From Rhodocyclales bacterium GT-UBC (GTDB taxonomy: Bacteria > Pseudomonadota > Gammaproteobacteria > Burkholderiales > Rhodocyclaceae): 64,000 nt of DNA. The notes under the pieces were generated by a model. It saw only the letters and a program-made list of their open reading frames with translations, was not told the DNA's origin and did no database searches. Position numbers and translations under genes: made by a program. Location of the stretch: positions 62,001 through 126,000 of the forward strand of contig QXPY01000010.1 of assembly GCA_003583745.1 (NCBI GenBank), given 5' to 3'. Positions 54,978-63,273 of the stretch are shown one piece after another; the first letter of the stretch is position 1; the number at the start of each line of letters is the position of its first letter.

Positions 54978-56104
54978 TGAAGTACATCGACGAATTCCGC
55001 GACGGCGACGTCGCCCGGGGCTTGGCCGAAGCGATTCGCCGCGAGGCCCGGCCGGATCGCCGCTACCACTTCATGGAATTTTGCGGCGGCCACACGCATG
55101 CCATTTCGCGCTACGGGGTGTCCGACCTGCTGCCGGACACCGTGCGGATGATCCACGGGCCGGGCTGCCCGGTCTGCGTGCTGCCGATCGGCCGGGTCGA
55201 TCAGGCGATCGGGCTGGCGCTGGAGCAGGGCGTCACGCTCTGTACCTACGGCGATTGTCTGCGCGTGCCGGCTTCCGACGGTTTGTCGCTGCTCAAGGCC
55301 AAGGCGCGCGGCGGCGATATCCGCATGGTCTATTCCAGTGCCGACGCGGTGGCGCTGGCGCAAAAGCATCCCGACAAGCAGGTCGTCTTCTTTGCCATCG
55401 GCTTCGAGACGACCACGCCGCCGACTGCCGTGGCGATCAAGCAGGCAGCGGCACTCGGTTTGAAGAATTTCTCGGTGCTGTGCTGCCACGTGCTGACCCC
55501 ATCGGCCATCTCAAGCATTCTCGAATCGCCGGAGGTGCGCCAGTGGGGCACCGTGCCGCTCGACGGCTTCATCGGACCGGCGCACGTATCGACCATCATC
55601 GGCAGCCGGCCTTACGAGTTTTTTGCCGAGGAATACCGCAAGCCGGTGGTGATTGCCGGCTTCGAACCACTCGACGTGATGCAGGCGATCCGCATGCTGA
55701 TTCGCCAGGTCAATCAGGGACGGGCCGAGGTCGAAAACGAGTTTTCGCGGGCGGTCGATCGTGACGGCAACCGCAAGGCGCAGCAGCTGGTGGCCGAGGT
55801 CTTCGAGATGCGCAAGCATTTCGAATGGCGCGGGCTCAATGTGCTGCCCTACTCGGCGCTGCGCATTCGCAGCCAGTTCGCCGAATTTGACGCCGAAAAG
55901 CGCTTTGCACTGAGCTACCGGCCGGTTCCCGACCACAAGGCCTGCGAGTGCGGGGCCATTCTGCGCGGCGTCAAGCGGCCGCAGGACTGCAAGCTGTTCG
56001 GCACGGTGTGCACGCCGGAAAATCCGGTGGGCTCCTGCATGGTCAGTTCCGAGGGCGCCTGCGCCGCCCATTACACCTATGGACGCTACAAGGATGTGGC
56101 CTGA
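54977..56104 (+). CDS. hypD: Hydrogenase formation protein HypD
   Basis: A 375-residue [4Fe-4S] protein on which Fe(CN)2CO is assembled. Conserved motifs are FCGGHTHAISRYG near residues 35-47, GPGCPVCVLP near residue 64-73, GFETTTP near residue 143-149, and the C-terminal cysteine segments ACECGAILRG and CKLFGTVCTPENP. It follows hypC with a 1-nt overlap. Confidence 0.96.
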   Translation: MKYIDEFRDGDVARGLAEAIRREARPDRRYHFMEFCGGHTHAISRYGVSDLLPDTVRMIHGPGCPVCVLPIGRVDQAIGLALEQGVTLCTYGDCLRVPASDGLSLLKAKARGGDIRMVYSSADAVALAQKHPDKQVVFFAIGFETTTPPTAVAIKQAAALGLKNFSVLCCHVLTPSAISSILESPEVRQWGTVPLDGFIGPAHVSTIIGSRPYEFFAEEYRKPVVIAGFEPLDVMQAIRMLIRQVNQGRAEVENEFSRAVDRDGNRKAQQLVAEVFEMRKHFEWRGLNVLPYSALRIRSQFAEFDAEKRFALSYRPVPDHKACECGAILRGVKRPQDCKLFGTVCTPENPVGSCMVSSEGACAAHYTYGRYKDVA

Positions 56105-56122
56105 AAGTGGGTCTGAATACGC

Positions 56123-57175
56123 ATGACTGAAATTCGCAAAAACTACGTGCGGCCGCTCGATATCAAGCACGGCCAGGTCGATATGGCACATGGCTCGGGG
56201 GGGCGGGCCATGGAGCAATTGATCGAGGAACTGTTTGCCCGCCATCTCGGCAACGAATACCTCGCCCAGGGCGATGACGGTGCTTTGCTGCCGCACCCGG
56301 GGGCCGGCCAGTTGGTGATGGCGACCGATTCGCACGTTGTCTCGCCGCTGTTCTTCCCGGGCGGCGATATCGGCTGCCTGTCGGTGCACGGGACGATCAA
56401 CGACGTGGCCATGATGGGGGCGAAGCCGCTGTGGCTGTCGGCCGGCTTCATCCTGGAAGAAGGCTTCAAGCTCGCCGATCTGGCGCGCATCGTGCAGAGC
56501 ATGGCGGCAGCGGCGAAAGACGCTGGGGTGCCGGTGGTGACCGGCGATACCAAGGTCGTTGAGCGCGGCAAGGGCGACGGCGTGTTCATCACCACCACCG
56601 GAGTCGGCGTTGTCGCGCCGGGCCAGGCGCTGTCCGGCCGGCGGGCGCAGGTTGGCGATGCCATTCTGGTGTCCGGGACGCTGGGCGATCACGGCATGGC
56701 GATCATGGCCGAGCGCGAAAGCCTGGGTTTCGAGTCGCCCATCGTTTCCGATACCGCCGCCCTGCATGGCCTGATCGAGGCGATGCGGCAGAGTGGCGCC
56801 GACATCCATGTCTTGCGCGACCCGACGCGTGGTGGCCTGGCAACGACGCTCAACGAAATCGCCAAGCAGTCGGGGGTGGGGATGATGTTGCAGGAAAAGG
56901 CCTTGCCGGTGAAGCCGGCGGTCAATGCGGCCTGCGAGTTTCTCGGGCTCGATCCCTTATATGTTGCGAACGAAGGCAAACTGGTGGCGATTTGCGCCGA
57001 CCTCGATGCCGAAAAACTACTGGCTGCGATGCGGGCACATCCACTGGGCCAGGATGCGGCGATTGTCGGACGTGTTCATGAAGACCCGCATCATTTTGTC
57101 CAGATGACGACCGGCTTCGGCGGCAAGCGCATCGTGGATTGGTTGAGCGGCGAACAGTTGCCGCGCATTTGCTGA
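56123..57175 (+). CDS. hypE: Hydrogenase expression/formation protein HypE
   Basis: A 350-residue PurM-like ATPase that converts the carbamoyl group on its C-terminal Cys to cyanide. The chain ends PRIC, with the required terminal cysteine. MAHGSGGRAMEQLIEELF near residue 15-32 and HGTINDVAMMGAKPLWLSAG near residue 91-110 are typical. It starts 18 nt after the hypD stop. Confidence 0.96.
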   Translation: MTEIRKNYVRPLDIKHGQVDMAHGSGGRAMEQLIEELFARHLGNEYLAQGDDGALLPHPGAGQLVMATDSHVVSPLFFPGGDIGCLSVHGTINDVAMMGAKPLWLSAGFILEEGFKLADLARIVQSMAAAAKDAGVPVVTGDTKVVERGKGDGVFITTTGVGVVAPGQALSGRRAQVGDAILVSGTLGDHGMAIMAERESLGFESPIVSDTAALHGLIEAMRQSGADIHVLRDPTRGGLATTLNEIAKQSGVGMMLQEKALPVKPAVNAACEFLGLDPLYVANEGKLVAICADLDAEKLLAAMRAHPLGQDAAIVGRVHEDPHHFVQMTTGFGGKRIVDWLSGEQLPRIC

Positions 57176-57182
57176 ACCGGGC

Positions 57183-57392
57183 TCAGTGACGCAGTGCGAT
57201 GACCAGGGAGCGGACTTCGCCCAGTTCGGAGAGGACCAGGGCGCGCGCATCGGCCATGTCGTCGGCGTTGCGGACATGAAAGATGTCGCGGCTGCCATCG
57301 AGATAACGGACGGCGGCGGTGAATTCCGGGCGTGGCGCACGTGCGGTGCGCGGGCGGCGCGGCTGGGTTTGCGGCTTGCGTTGTCCTTGCAT
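57183..57392 (-). CDS. Small hypothetical protein between hypE and hoxX
   Basis: A 69-residue protein with a basic, Arg/Pro/Gln-rich N-terminus and a compact C-terminal half (AVRYLDGSRDIFHVRNADDM). No family is recognised. It is on the minus strand, ending 8 nt after the hypE stop. The ATG at 57392 has AGGGG in front; an in-frame ATG at 57422 is an alternative. Its opposite orientation inside the hydrogenase cluster suggests an insertion or an independent gene. Confidence 0.55.
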   Translation of the reverse strand: MQGQRKPQTQPRRPRTARAPRPEFTAAVRYLDGSRDIFHVRNADDMADARALVLSELGEVRSLVIALRH

Positions 57393-57495
57393 TTTTGGCC
57401 CCTGTTTGTTGTTGCGGTGCATCGTAAACAAATGCAAGCATTTGAAAAATATCGCGAAAGTTATAGATATATGCTTTTTGAAACAGTGTTTCGCG

Positions 57496-57528
57496 GAAAC
57501 CCTTGATCCATCAGGGTTTCATTTTTTG
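57496..57528 (+). terminator. Terminator-like hairpin before hoxX
   Basis: GAAACCC (57496-57502) pairs with GGGTTTC (57514-57520), extended inside by TGA/TCA, then a T-rich run ATTTTTT. It lies 27 nt before hoxX and would end transcripts from the hyp genes unless hoxX has its own promoter or read-through occurs. Confidence 0.65.
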
Positions 57529-57554
57529 ATCCGAAATAAAAAAATCCGTCCGGT

Positions 57555-59231
57555 ATGCGAATTCTTTTCCTGACCCATAGTTTTAACAGCCTGAGCCAAC
57601 GCCTTTACTGCGAACTGACGACACGCGGCCATCAGGTCAGCATCGAATTCGACATTGCCGACTCGGTCAGCGAGGAGGCGGTGGCCTTGTTCAAGCCGGA
57701 GCTGATCGTCGCCCCCTTCCTCAAGCGGCCGATTCCCGAGTCGATCTGGGCCCGGCATGGTTGCCTGATCGTGCATCCGGGCATCGTTGGCGACCGCGGG
57801 CCGTCGGCGCTGGACTGGGCGATCCAGCAGGGTGTCGGCGAATGGGGCGTCACCGTCCTGCAGGCCGAGGCAGAAATGGATGCCGGCCCGGTCTGGGCAT
57901 CGGCCGGCTTTCCGATGCGGCCGGCGCGCAAGTCCTCGCTCTATCGCAACGAGGTGACCGAGGCGGCGGTGCGTGCCGTGCTGACGGCGGTCGACCGGGT
58001 GGCCGGCGGCGAATTCGTGCCGGCGGGCGTGGCCGGGCAGGCGCACGCCTTGATGCGCCAGGCGGATCGGGCGATCGATTGGCAGCAGCATGGCACGGCC
58101 GAGATCCTGGCCCGGCTCAATGCGGCGGATGGCTTTCCCGGTGTGGCTGACAGTCTGTTCGGCGAACCCTGTCATCTGTTCGACGCTTGGCCGGAGGCCG
58201 AGCTGAAAGGCGTGCCGGGCGAGCTGCTCGGGCGGCGCGAAACCGCCATCTGCCGGGCAACGCGGGATGGCGCGGTGTGGCTCGGACACGTTCGGCGGGC
58301 GGGCGGCATCAAGCTGCCGACGACGCTGGCCTTCGCCGAAGCGGCGGCGCTGCCTGAATTGCCGCTGGCCGGCTTCTGGAAATCGCCGCATGCCACCTGG
58401 CAGGATATTGCCTATGAAGAAGCGGCAGGGGTCGGCTTTCTCAGCTTCGAGTTCTACAACGGCGCGATGAGCACGACGCAGTGCCGGCGTCTGACCGAGG
58501 CCTTCAACTGGGCGAGCAGCCGGCCGACGCGGGTGATCGTGCTGCGCGGCGGCAGCGATTTCTGGTCGAACGGCATCCATCTCAATACCATCGAGGCGGC
58601 AGAGAGCCCTTCTGACGAATCCTGGGCCAACATCAACGCCATCGACGATCTGGCCGAAGCTATCCTGCGTTGCCCGACGCAATTGACCGTTGCCGCGCTG
58701 GCCGGCAATGCCGGTGCCGGTGGCTGCTTCCTGGCGCGGGCCGCCGATCTCGTCTGGGTGCGGGAGGGCGTGATGCTCAATCCGCATTACAAGAACATGG
58801 GCAACCTCTATGGTTCCGAATTCTGGACCTACCTGTTGCCGCCTCGTCTGGGCGAAGCGGGGGCGCGCGATATCATGCAGCATCGGCTACCGATGACTGC
58901 GCAGGAGGCGGTCCGCCTGGGCTTTTACGATGCCTGTCTGCCCGGACCGGGCTTTGCCGTCGATGTTGCCCGGCGGGCTGCCGAACTGGCTGCGGCGGAA
59001 GATTTTTCCAGCCGGCTGGCAGCCAAGCAGGCGCGGCGTCAGGCCGACGAAGCGGTCAAGCCGCTGGCTGCCTATCGGGCCGAGGAATTGGCCGAGATGC
59101 GGCGCAATTTCTATGGCTTCGACCCGTCCTACCATGTCGCGCGCTATCATTTCGTCTCGCGCAGCCAGCATTCCTGGACGCCGCGCCATCTGGCCCGCCA
59201 CCGCGATCTTGACTGGAACATCCCCGAATGA
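57555..59231 (+). CDS. hoxX: HoxX (HypX), CO ligand-forming hydrogenase maturation protein
   Basis: A 558-residue two-domain protein. The N-terminal half resembles formyltransferases using formyl-tetrahydrofolate (HPGIVGDRGPSALDWAI near residues 74-90). The C-terminal half is a crotonase/enoyl-CoA hydratase-like domain (LAGNAGAGGCFLARAADLVW near residues 382-401). In aerobic hydrogen oxidisers it forms formyl-CoA and then CO for the NiFe active site in air. The start codon has only a weak ribosome site. Its stop overlaps hoxA by 4 nt. Confidence 0.93.
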   Translation: MRILFLTHSFNSLSQRLYCELTTRGHQVSIEFDIADSVSEEAVALFKPELIVAPFLKRPIPESIWARHGCLIVHPGIVGDRGPSALDWAIQQGVGEWGVTVLQAEAEMDAGPVWASAGFPMRPARKSSLYRNEVTEAAVRAVLTAVDRVAGGEFVPAGVAGQAHALMRQADRAIDWQQHGTAEILARLNAADGFPGVADSLFGEPCHLFDAWPEAELKGVPGELLGRRETAICRATRDGAVWLGHVRRAGGIKLPTTLAFAEAAALPELPLAGFWKSPHATWQDIAYEEAAGVGFLSFEFYNGAMSTTQCRRLTEAFNWASSRPTRVIVLRGGSDFWSNGIHLNTIEAAESPSDESWANINAIDDLAEAILRCPTQLTVAALAGNAGAGGCFLARAADLVWVREGVMLNPHYKNMGNLYGSEFWTYLLPPRLGEAGARDIMQHRLPMTAQEAVRLGFYDACLPGPGFAVDVARRAAELAAAEDFSSRLAAKQARRQADEAVKPLAAYRAEELAEMRRNFYGFDPSYHVARYHFVSRSQHSWTPRHLARHRDLDWNIPE

Positions 59232-60706
59232 GCTCGACCAGCCTGCGAAAAATGCCCGCCGTCCTCGTCATCGACGACGAAGTGCGTTCGCAGGAAGCGC
59301 TGCGCCGGACGCTGGAAGAGGACTTCGACGTGCTCTGCGCGTCCAGTGCCGACGAAGGCATGGCCTTGCTCGAACGCGAACAGGCGACGGCGGCCATCCG
59401 CATCATCCTGTGCGACCAGCGCATGCCGGGGACGACCGGCGTGCAATTCCTCAAGGAAGTGCGCAACCGCTGGCCGGATATCGTCCGCATCATCTTGTCC
59501 GGCTATACCGATGCCGAAGACATCATCAGCGGCGTCAACGAGGCCGGTATCTGGCAATACCTGCTCAAGCCCTGGCAACCCGAACAACTGCTGCTCACCC
59601 TGCAGCGCGCCGCCGAAGTCTGGCGCCTGCAGCAGGAGAACCAGCGCCTGTCGCTTGATCTGCGCACCGCCGAGCCGGTGCTCAAGAAGCGGGTCGAAGT
59701 GCAGCAGGACAAGGCCAGGAGCAGCTTTGGCCTGGCCGGCTTCATCCGTGCCGGCAACAGCCCGCTCAACGCCGTGTGCAGCCTGGTCGAGCGCATCGCG
59801 CCGCATGACCTGTCGGTGATGGTGACCGGCGAATCGGGGACCGGCAAGGAAATGGTCGCCCGCGCCATCCACTATGAGAGCCGGCGCGCCAGCAAGGCCT
59901 TCATCACCGAGAACTGCGGCGCCCTGCCCGACACCCTGCTCGAATCCGAGCTCTTCGGCTACAAGCGCGGTGCCTTCACCGGCGCCGTCGAGGATCGGGT
60001 CGGCCTGTTCCAGCAGGCCGATGGCGGCACGCTGTTTCTCGACGAGATCGGCGAGACCAGCCCGGCCTTTCAGGTCAAATTGCTGCGCGTGCTGCAGGAA
60101 GGCGAGTTTCGTCCGCTCGGCAGCAATCGCGCGGTGACGGTGGATGTGCGGGTGATTGCCGCGACCAATCGCGATCTGGAGGAGGACGTCCGCACCGGCC
60201 GTTTCCGCGAAGACCTGTATTACCGGCTGGCGACCATTGCGCTGCATGTGCCGCCCCTGCGCCAGCGCCGGATGGATCTGCCCTTGCTCGCCGGCCGCTT
60301 GCTCAAGAGCAGTTGCCAGGCCCTGGGCAAGGCGGTGGAGGGCTTCGACGACGCGGTGCTGGCGGCTTTTGCCGCCTACGCTTGGCCGGGCAATGTGCGC
60401 GAGTTGCAGAACGAGGTGTTGCGCATGGTGGCCCTGACCGATCGTCCACTGCTCGGCGCCGAACTGCTCTCGCCGCGCCTGCTGCGCCAGCCGGCCGGGC
60501 CGACTGAAGCGGCTGATCCGGCCGGTTGGGATGCCGATCTGAGCGGCGATCTCAAGGCGCGCATGGACCAGCTGGAGCGGCGGGTATTGCAGGCGGCGAT
60601 GGTCCGCCACCGCTGGAACAAGTCGCGGGCGGCGCGCGAACTCGGCCTGTCGCGGGTCGGGCTGCGCGCCAAGCTGGAGCGGCACGGCCTGGAGCAAGGC
60701 GAATGA
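59228..60706 (+). CDS. hoxA: Sigma-54-dependent response regulator HoxA (HupR)
   Basis: A 492-residue NtrC-family activator. The receiver domain (about 10-125) has the phospho-acceptor D63 in ILCDQRMPG and acidic pair D16/D17. The AAA+ domain has Walker A GESGTGKE near residue 199-206, GAFTGA near residue 250, and Walker [13 protein letters not shown] Fis-type HTH ([18 protein letters not shown]) closes the protein. It should activate the sigma-54 promoter at 43173 in response to H2. Confidence 0.95.
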   Translation: MSSTSLRKMPAVLVIDDEVRSQEALRRTLEEDFDVLCASSADEGMALLEREQATAAIRIILCDQRMPGTTGVQFLKEVRNRWPDIVRIILSGYTDAEDIISGVNEAGIWQYLLKPWQPEQLLLTLQRAAEVWRLQQENQRLSLDLRTAEPVLKKRVEVQQDKARSSFGLAGFIRAGNSPLNAVCSLVERIAPHDLSVMVTGESGTGKEMVARAIHYESRRASKAFITENCGALPDTLLESELFGYKRGAFTGAVEDRVGLFQQADGGTLFLDEIGETSPAFQVKLLRVLQEGEFRPLGSNRAVTVDVRVIAATNRDLEEDVRTGRFREDLYYRLATIALHVPPLRQRRMDLPLLAGRLLKSSCQALGKAVEGFDDAVLAAFAAYAWPGNVRELQNEVLRMVALTDRPLLGAELLSPRLLRQPAGPTEAADPAGWDADLSGDLKARMDQLERRVLQAAMVRHRWNKSRAARELGLSRVGLRAKLERHGLEQGE

Positions 60707-61704
60707 AAGTCCTCTGGCTGCAGAGTGGCGGCTGCGGCGGCTGCACGCAGTCTTTGCTGTGCGCCGAGCCGCGCTCGCTGTTCGATGAATTGCACGATGC
60801 CGGCATCGAGTTTGTCTGGCATCCGGCCTTGTCACTGGAAAGCGGCGACGAGGCGCTGAGCGTGCTCGAAGACTGTGCCGAGGGGCGACGCGCCTTCGAT
60901 GTACTGTGCGTCGAGGGCGCCATGCTGCGCGGTCCGAATGGTAGCGGCAAGTTCCACTTGATGGCGGGCGACGGTCGGCCATTGACCGAATGGGTGACGC
61001 AGCTGGCGCAACGTGCCCGCTGGGTGTTCGCTATCGGCTCGTGCACGGCTTATGGCGGCTTTTCCGCCAATACGCCGGGCAATCCGCTGGAAGCCTGCGG
61101 CCTGCAGTTCGACGAACACACGCCGGGCGGCTTGCTCGGCAGCGACTTCCGCTCGCCAGGCGGCTTGCCGGTGGTCAATATCGCCGGCTGTCCGACGCAT
61201 CCCGGCTGGGTGGTCGAGACGCTGGAGAAGCTGGCGCTGGAAGGCCTGGCGGAGACCGATCTGGACGAGGTCGGGCGGCCGCTGTTCTACGCCGGTGAGC
61301 TGGTACACCACGGTTGCGCCCGCAACGAGTATTACGAGTTCAAGGCCAGTGCGGAGAAATCCTCCGATCTCGGTTGCCTGATGGAAAACCTCGGTTGCAA
61401 GGGCACGCAGGCGCATGCCGACTGCAACCTGCGGCCATGGAACGGCAACGGCTCCTGCCTGCGCGGCGGCTTTGCCTGCATTGCCTGCACCGAGCCGGGC
61501 TTCGAGTCGCCTGGCCATGCCTTCCAGGAAACGCCCAAGGTCGCCGGCATCCCGATCGGCCTGCCGACGGACATGCCGAAGGCCTGGTTCGTTGCGCTCG
61601 CCGCCTTGTCCAAATCGGCCACGCCGAAGCGGGTGCGCGACAACGCGGTGGTCGACCATCTGGTGGTCCGCCCGGCGATCCGCAAGAAGGGGGGCGGCAA
61701 GTGA
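60703..61704 (+). CDS. hoxB: H2-sensing regulatory hydrogenase small subunit
   Basis: A 333-residue small subunit without a Tat signal, as expected for the cytoplasmic regulatory hydrogenase. The proximal cluster motif is SGGCGGCTQSLL near residues 8-19, with standard Cys and not the O2-tolerant CTCC variant. GSCTAYGGFSANTPGNP near residues 107-123 and NIAGCPTHPGW near residue 160-170 follow, then distal and medial cluster Cys (GCIxC-like GFACIACTEPGF). It pairs with HoxC and overlaps hoxA and hoxC by 4 nt. Confidence 0.94.
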   Translation: MKVLWLQSGGCGGCTQSLLCAEPRSLFDELHDAGIEFVWHPALSLESGDEALSVLEDCAEGRRAFDVLCVEGAMLRGPNGSGKFHLMAGDGRPLTEWVTQLAQRARWVFAIGSCTAYGGFSANTPGNPLEACGLQFDEHTPGGLLGSDFRSPGGLPVVNIAGCPTHPGWVVETLEKLALEGLAETDLDEVGRPLFYAGELVHHGCARNEYYEFKASAEKSSDLGCLMENLGCKGTQAHADCNLRPWNGNGSCLRGGFACIACTEPGFESPGHAFQETPKVAGIPIGLPTDMPKAWFVALAALSKSATPKRVRDNAVVDHLVVRPAIRKKGGGK

Positions 61705-63116
61705 CGCGTATCGTGGTCGGGCCGTTCAACCGGGTCGAAGGCGATCTGGAGATCAGCCTCGATCTCGAGGCCGGACGGGTGAGTCAGGCGCGGGTCAATT
61801 CGCCGCTCTTTCGTGGTTTCGAGCAGGTCATGATCGGCCGCAGCCCGCTCGATGCGCTGGCCATCGTGCCGCGCATCTGCGGTATCTGCTCGGTCTCCCA
61901 GTCGGCGGCGGCGGCCTCGGCGCTGGCCGACGCGATGGGTATCGTGCCGACGGCCAACGGCCAACTGGCCCGGCATCTGATCCAGGCGACCGAGAACCTG
62001 GCCGATCACCTGACGCATTTCTACCTGTTCTTCATGCCCGATTTCGCTCGCCCGGCCTATGCCGATCGGGCCTGGTTTCCGGATGTCGCGGCGCGCTTCA
62101 TGGCCGTCAAGGGCAGTGCGGCGGCCGATGTGTTGCCGGCGCGCGCCAGCTTTCTGCGCCTGATGGGTTTTCTTGCCGGGCGCTGGCCGCATACGCTGGC
62201 CATCCAGCCAGGGGGCAGCACGCGGGCGATCACGGCCGGCGAGCGCATCCGCCTGCTCGCCTTGCTGCGCGAATTCCGCAGTTTTCTTGAACGGCATTTG
62301 TTTGGCGACAGCCTGGCCAGCCTGGCCGCGCTGGATTCGAAAGCTGCGCTGCTGGCCTGGGCGAAGGGCCGGCCGGGGGACTTTCCGAGTTTTCTGCGGG
62401 CCGCGCAGGATCTGGGGCTCGACCGTATCGGCCGGGCCGAAGACCGCTTTCTTTCCTACGGCGCCTATGACCTGTTTCCCGCCGGTCGCTGGCAGGGCGG
62501 ACTGCTGGGGCTGGATGCGGCGGACATCGTCGAAGATACCGAACACGCCTGGCTGCTCGATGGCATGCCACGTCACCCGGCCGATGGCGAAACCATCGTC
62601 GCGGCCGACAAGCCGGCTGCCTATACCTGGTGCAAGGCGCCGCGCCTGGCCGAACAGCCGCATGAAGTCGGCGCCTTGGCGCGCCAGGTCATTGCCGGCC
62701 GGCCGCTCCTGCTCGACATGGTGCAAGCCGACGGCGGCAGCGTGATGGCGCGCGTCGTCGCCCGGCTACTCGAACTGGCCCTGGTCGTTCCGGCCATGGA
62801 GGCCTGGGTGCAGGCCTTGCGCCCGGGCGAACCGTTCTGCGCCGAAGGCGTGCTGCCCGATGAAGGCAGCGGCGTCGGCCTGGTCGAAGCCGCACGCGGC
62901 AGCCTGGGGCACTGGCTGAGCATCCGGCGCGGCCACATCGAGCGTTACCAGATCATCGCCCCGACCACCTGGAACTTCTCGCCGCGCGACCGCAACGGCC
63001 TGCCCGGCCCGCTCGAACAAGCGCTGGTCGGCCTGCCCGCCGGCGAGGGCGCCCCACCGACCGTCCAGCACGTGGTGCGGTCGTTTGATCCGTGCATGGT
63101 GTGTACTGTGCATTAG
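61701..63116 (+). CDS. hoxC: H2-sensing regulatory hydrogenase large subunit
   Basis: A 471-residue large subunit. Ni-binding motifs are RVEGDLEISL (near 10), RICGICSVSQ near residues 57-67 and the C-terminal DPCMVCTVH, at which the chain ends. No removable C-terminal peptide exists, as known for sensor hydrogenases. The gas-channel positions are bulky (Ile in CGIC, Phe in HFYLFF), as in the Cupriavidus H2 sensor. The start is a GTG overlapping the hoxB stop. No hoxJ kinase follows. Confidence 0.95.
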   Translation: MTRIVVGPFNRVEGDLEISLDLEAGRVSQARVNSPLFRGFEQVMIGRSPLDALAIVPRICGICSVSQSAAAASALADAMGIVPTANGQLARHLIQATENLADHLTHFYLFFMPDFARPAYADRAWFPDVAARFMAVKGSAAADVLPARASFLRLMGFLAGRWPHTLAIQPGGSTRAITAGERIRLLALLREFRSFLERHLFGDSLASLAALDSKAALLAWAKGRPGDFPSFLRAAQDLGLDRIGRAEDRFLSYGAYDLFPAGRWQGGLLGLDAADIVEDTEHAWLLDGMPRHPADGETIVAADKPAAYTWCKAPRLAEQPHEVGALARQVIAGRPLLLDMVQADGGSVMARVVARLLELALVVPAMEAWVQALRPGEPFCAEGVLPDEGSGVGLVEAARGSLGHWLSIRRGHIERYQIIAPTTWNFSPRDRNGLPGPLEQALVGLPAGEGAPPTVQHVVRSFDPCMVCTVH

Positions 63117-63142
63117 CTATAACTGACTGATTTATATAGGTA

Positions 63143-63174
63143 TGCAGAAAATTTGCAGAAAATGTGCAGAAAAT
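63143..63174. repeat. Three 11-bp-spaced direct repeats, candidate recombinase arm sites
   Basis: TGCAGAAAAT occurs at 63143, 63154 and 63165, each exactly 11 bp apart. The array lies 27 nt after hoxC and about 100 nt from the 3' end of the integrase gene. The layout, with int reading toward the array, resembles a phage attachment region with arm-type sites. No core site was recognised. Confidence 0.7.
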
Positions 63175-63230
63175 GCGCCTGCGATTTCCAGCGGTTTTCA
63201 TGATGTTTGAGAGCTGATTCAGAAAAGGAA

Positions 63231-63256
63231 AAGCCCGCTCGAGGCGGGCTTCTTTC
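63231..63256. terminator. Bidirectional terminator between hoxC and the integrase
   Basis: AAGCCCGC (63231-63238) pairs with GCGGGCTT (63244-63251) around a 5-nt loop. T-rich flanks occur on both strands, stronger on the minus strand for the integrase. Confidence 0.75.
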
Positions 63257-63273
63257 GATCTGATTTGATCGGA

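Noticed and set aside
61701..63116. HoxC as a truncated catalytic large subunit
   Set aside because: The missing C-terminal extension is a normal feature of sensor hydrogenases, and all Ni ligands are present.
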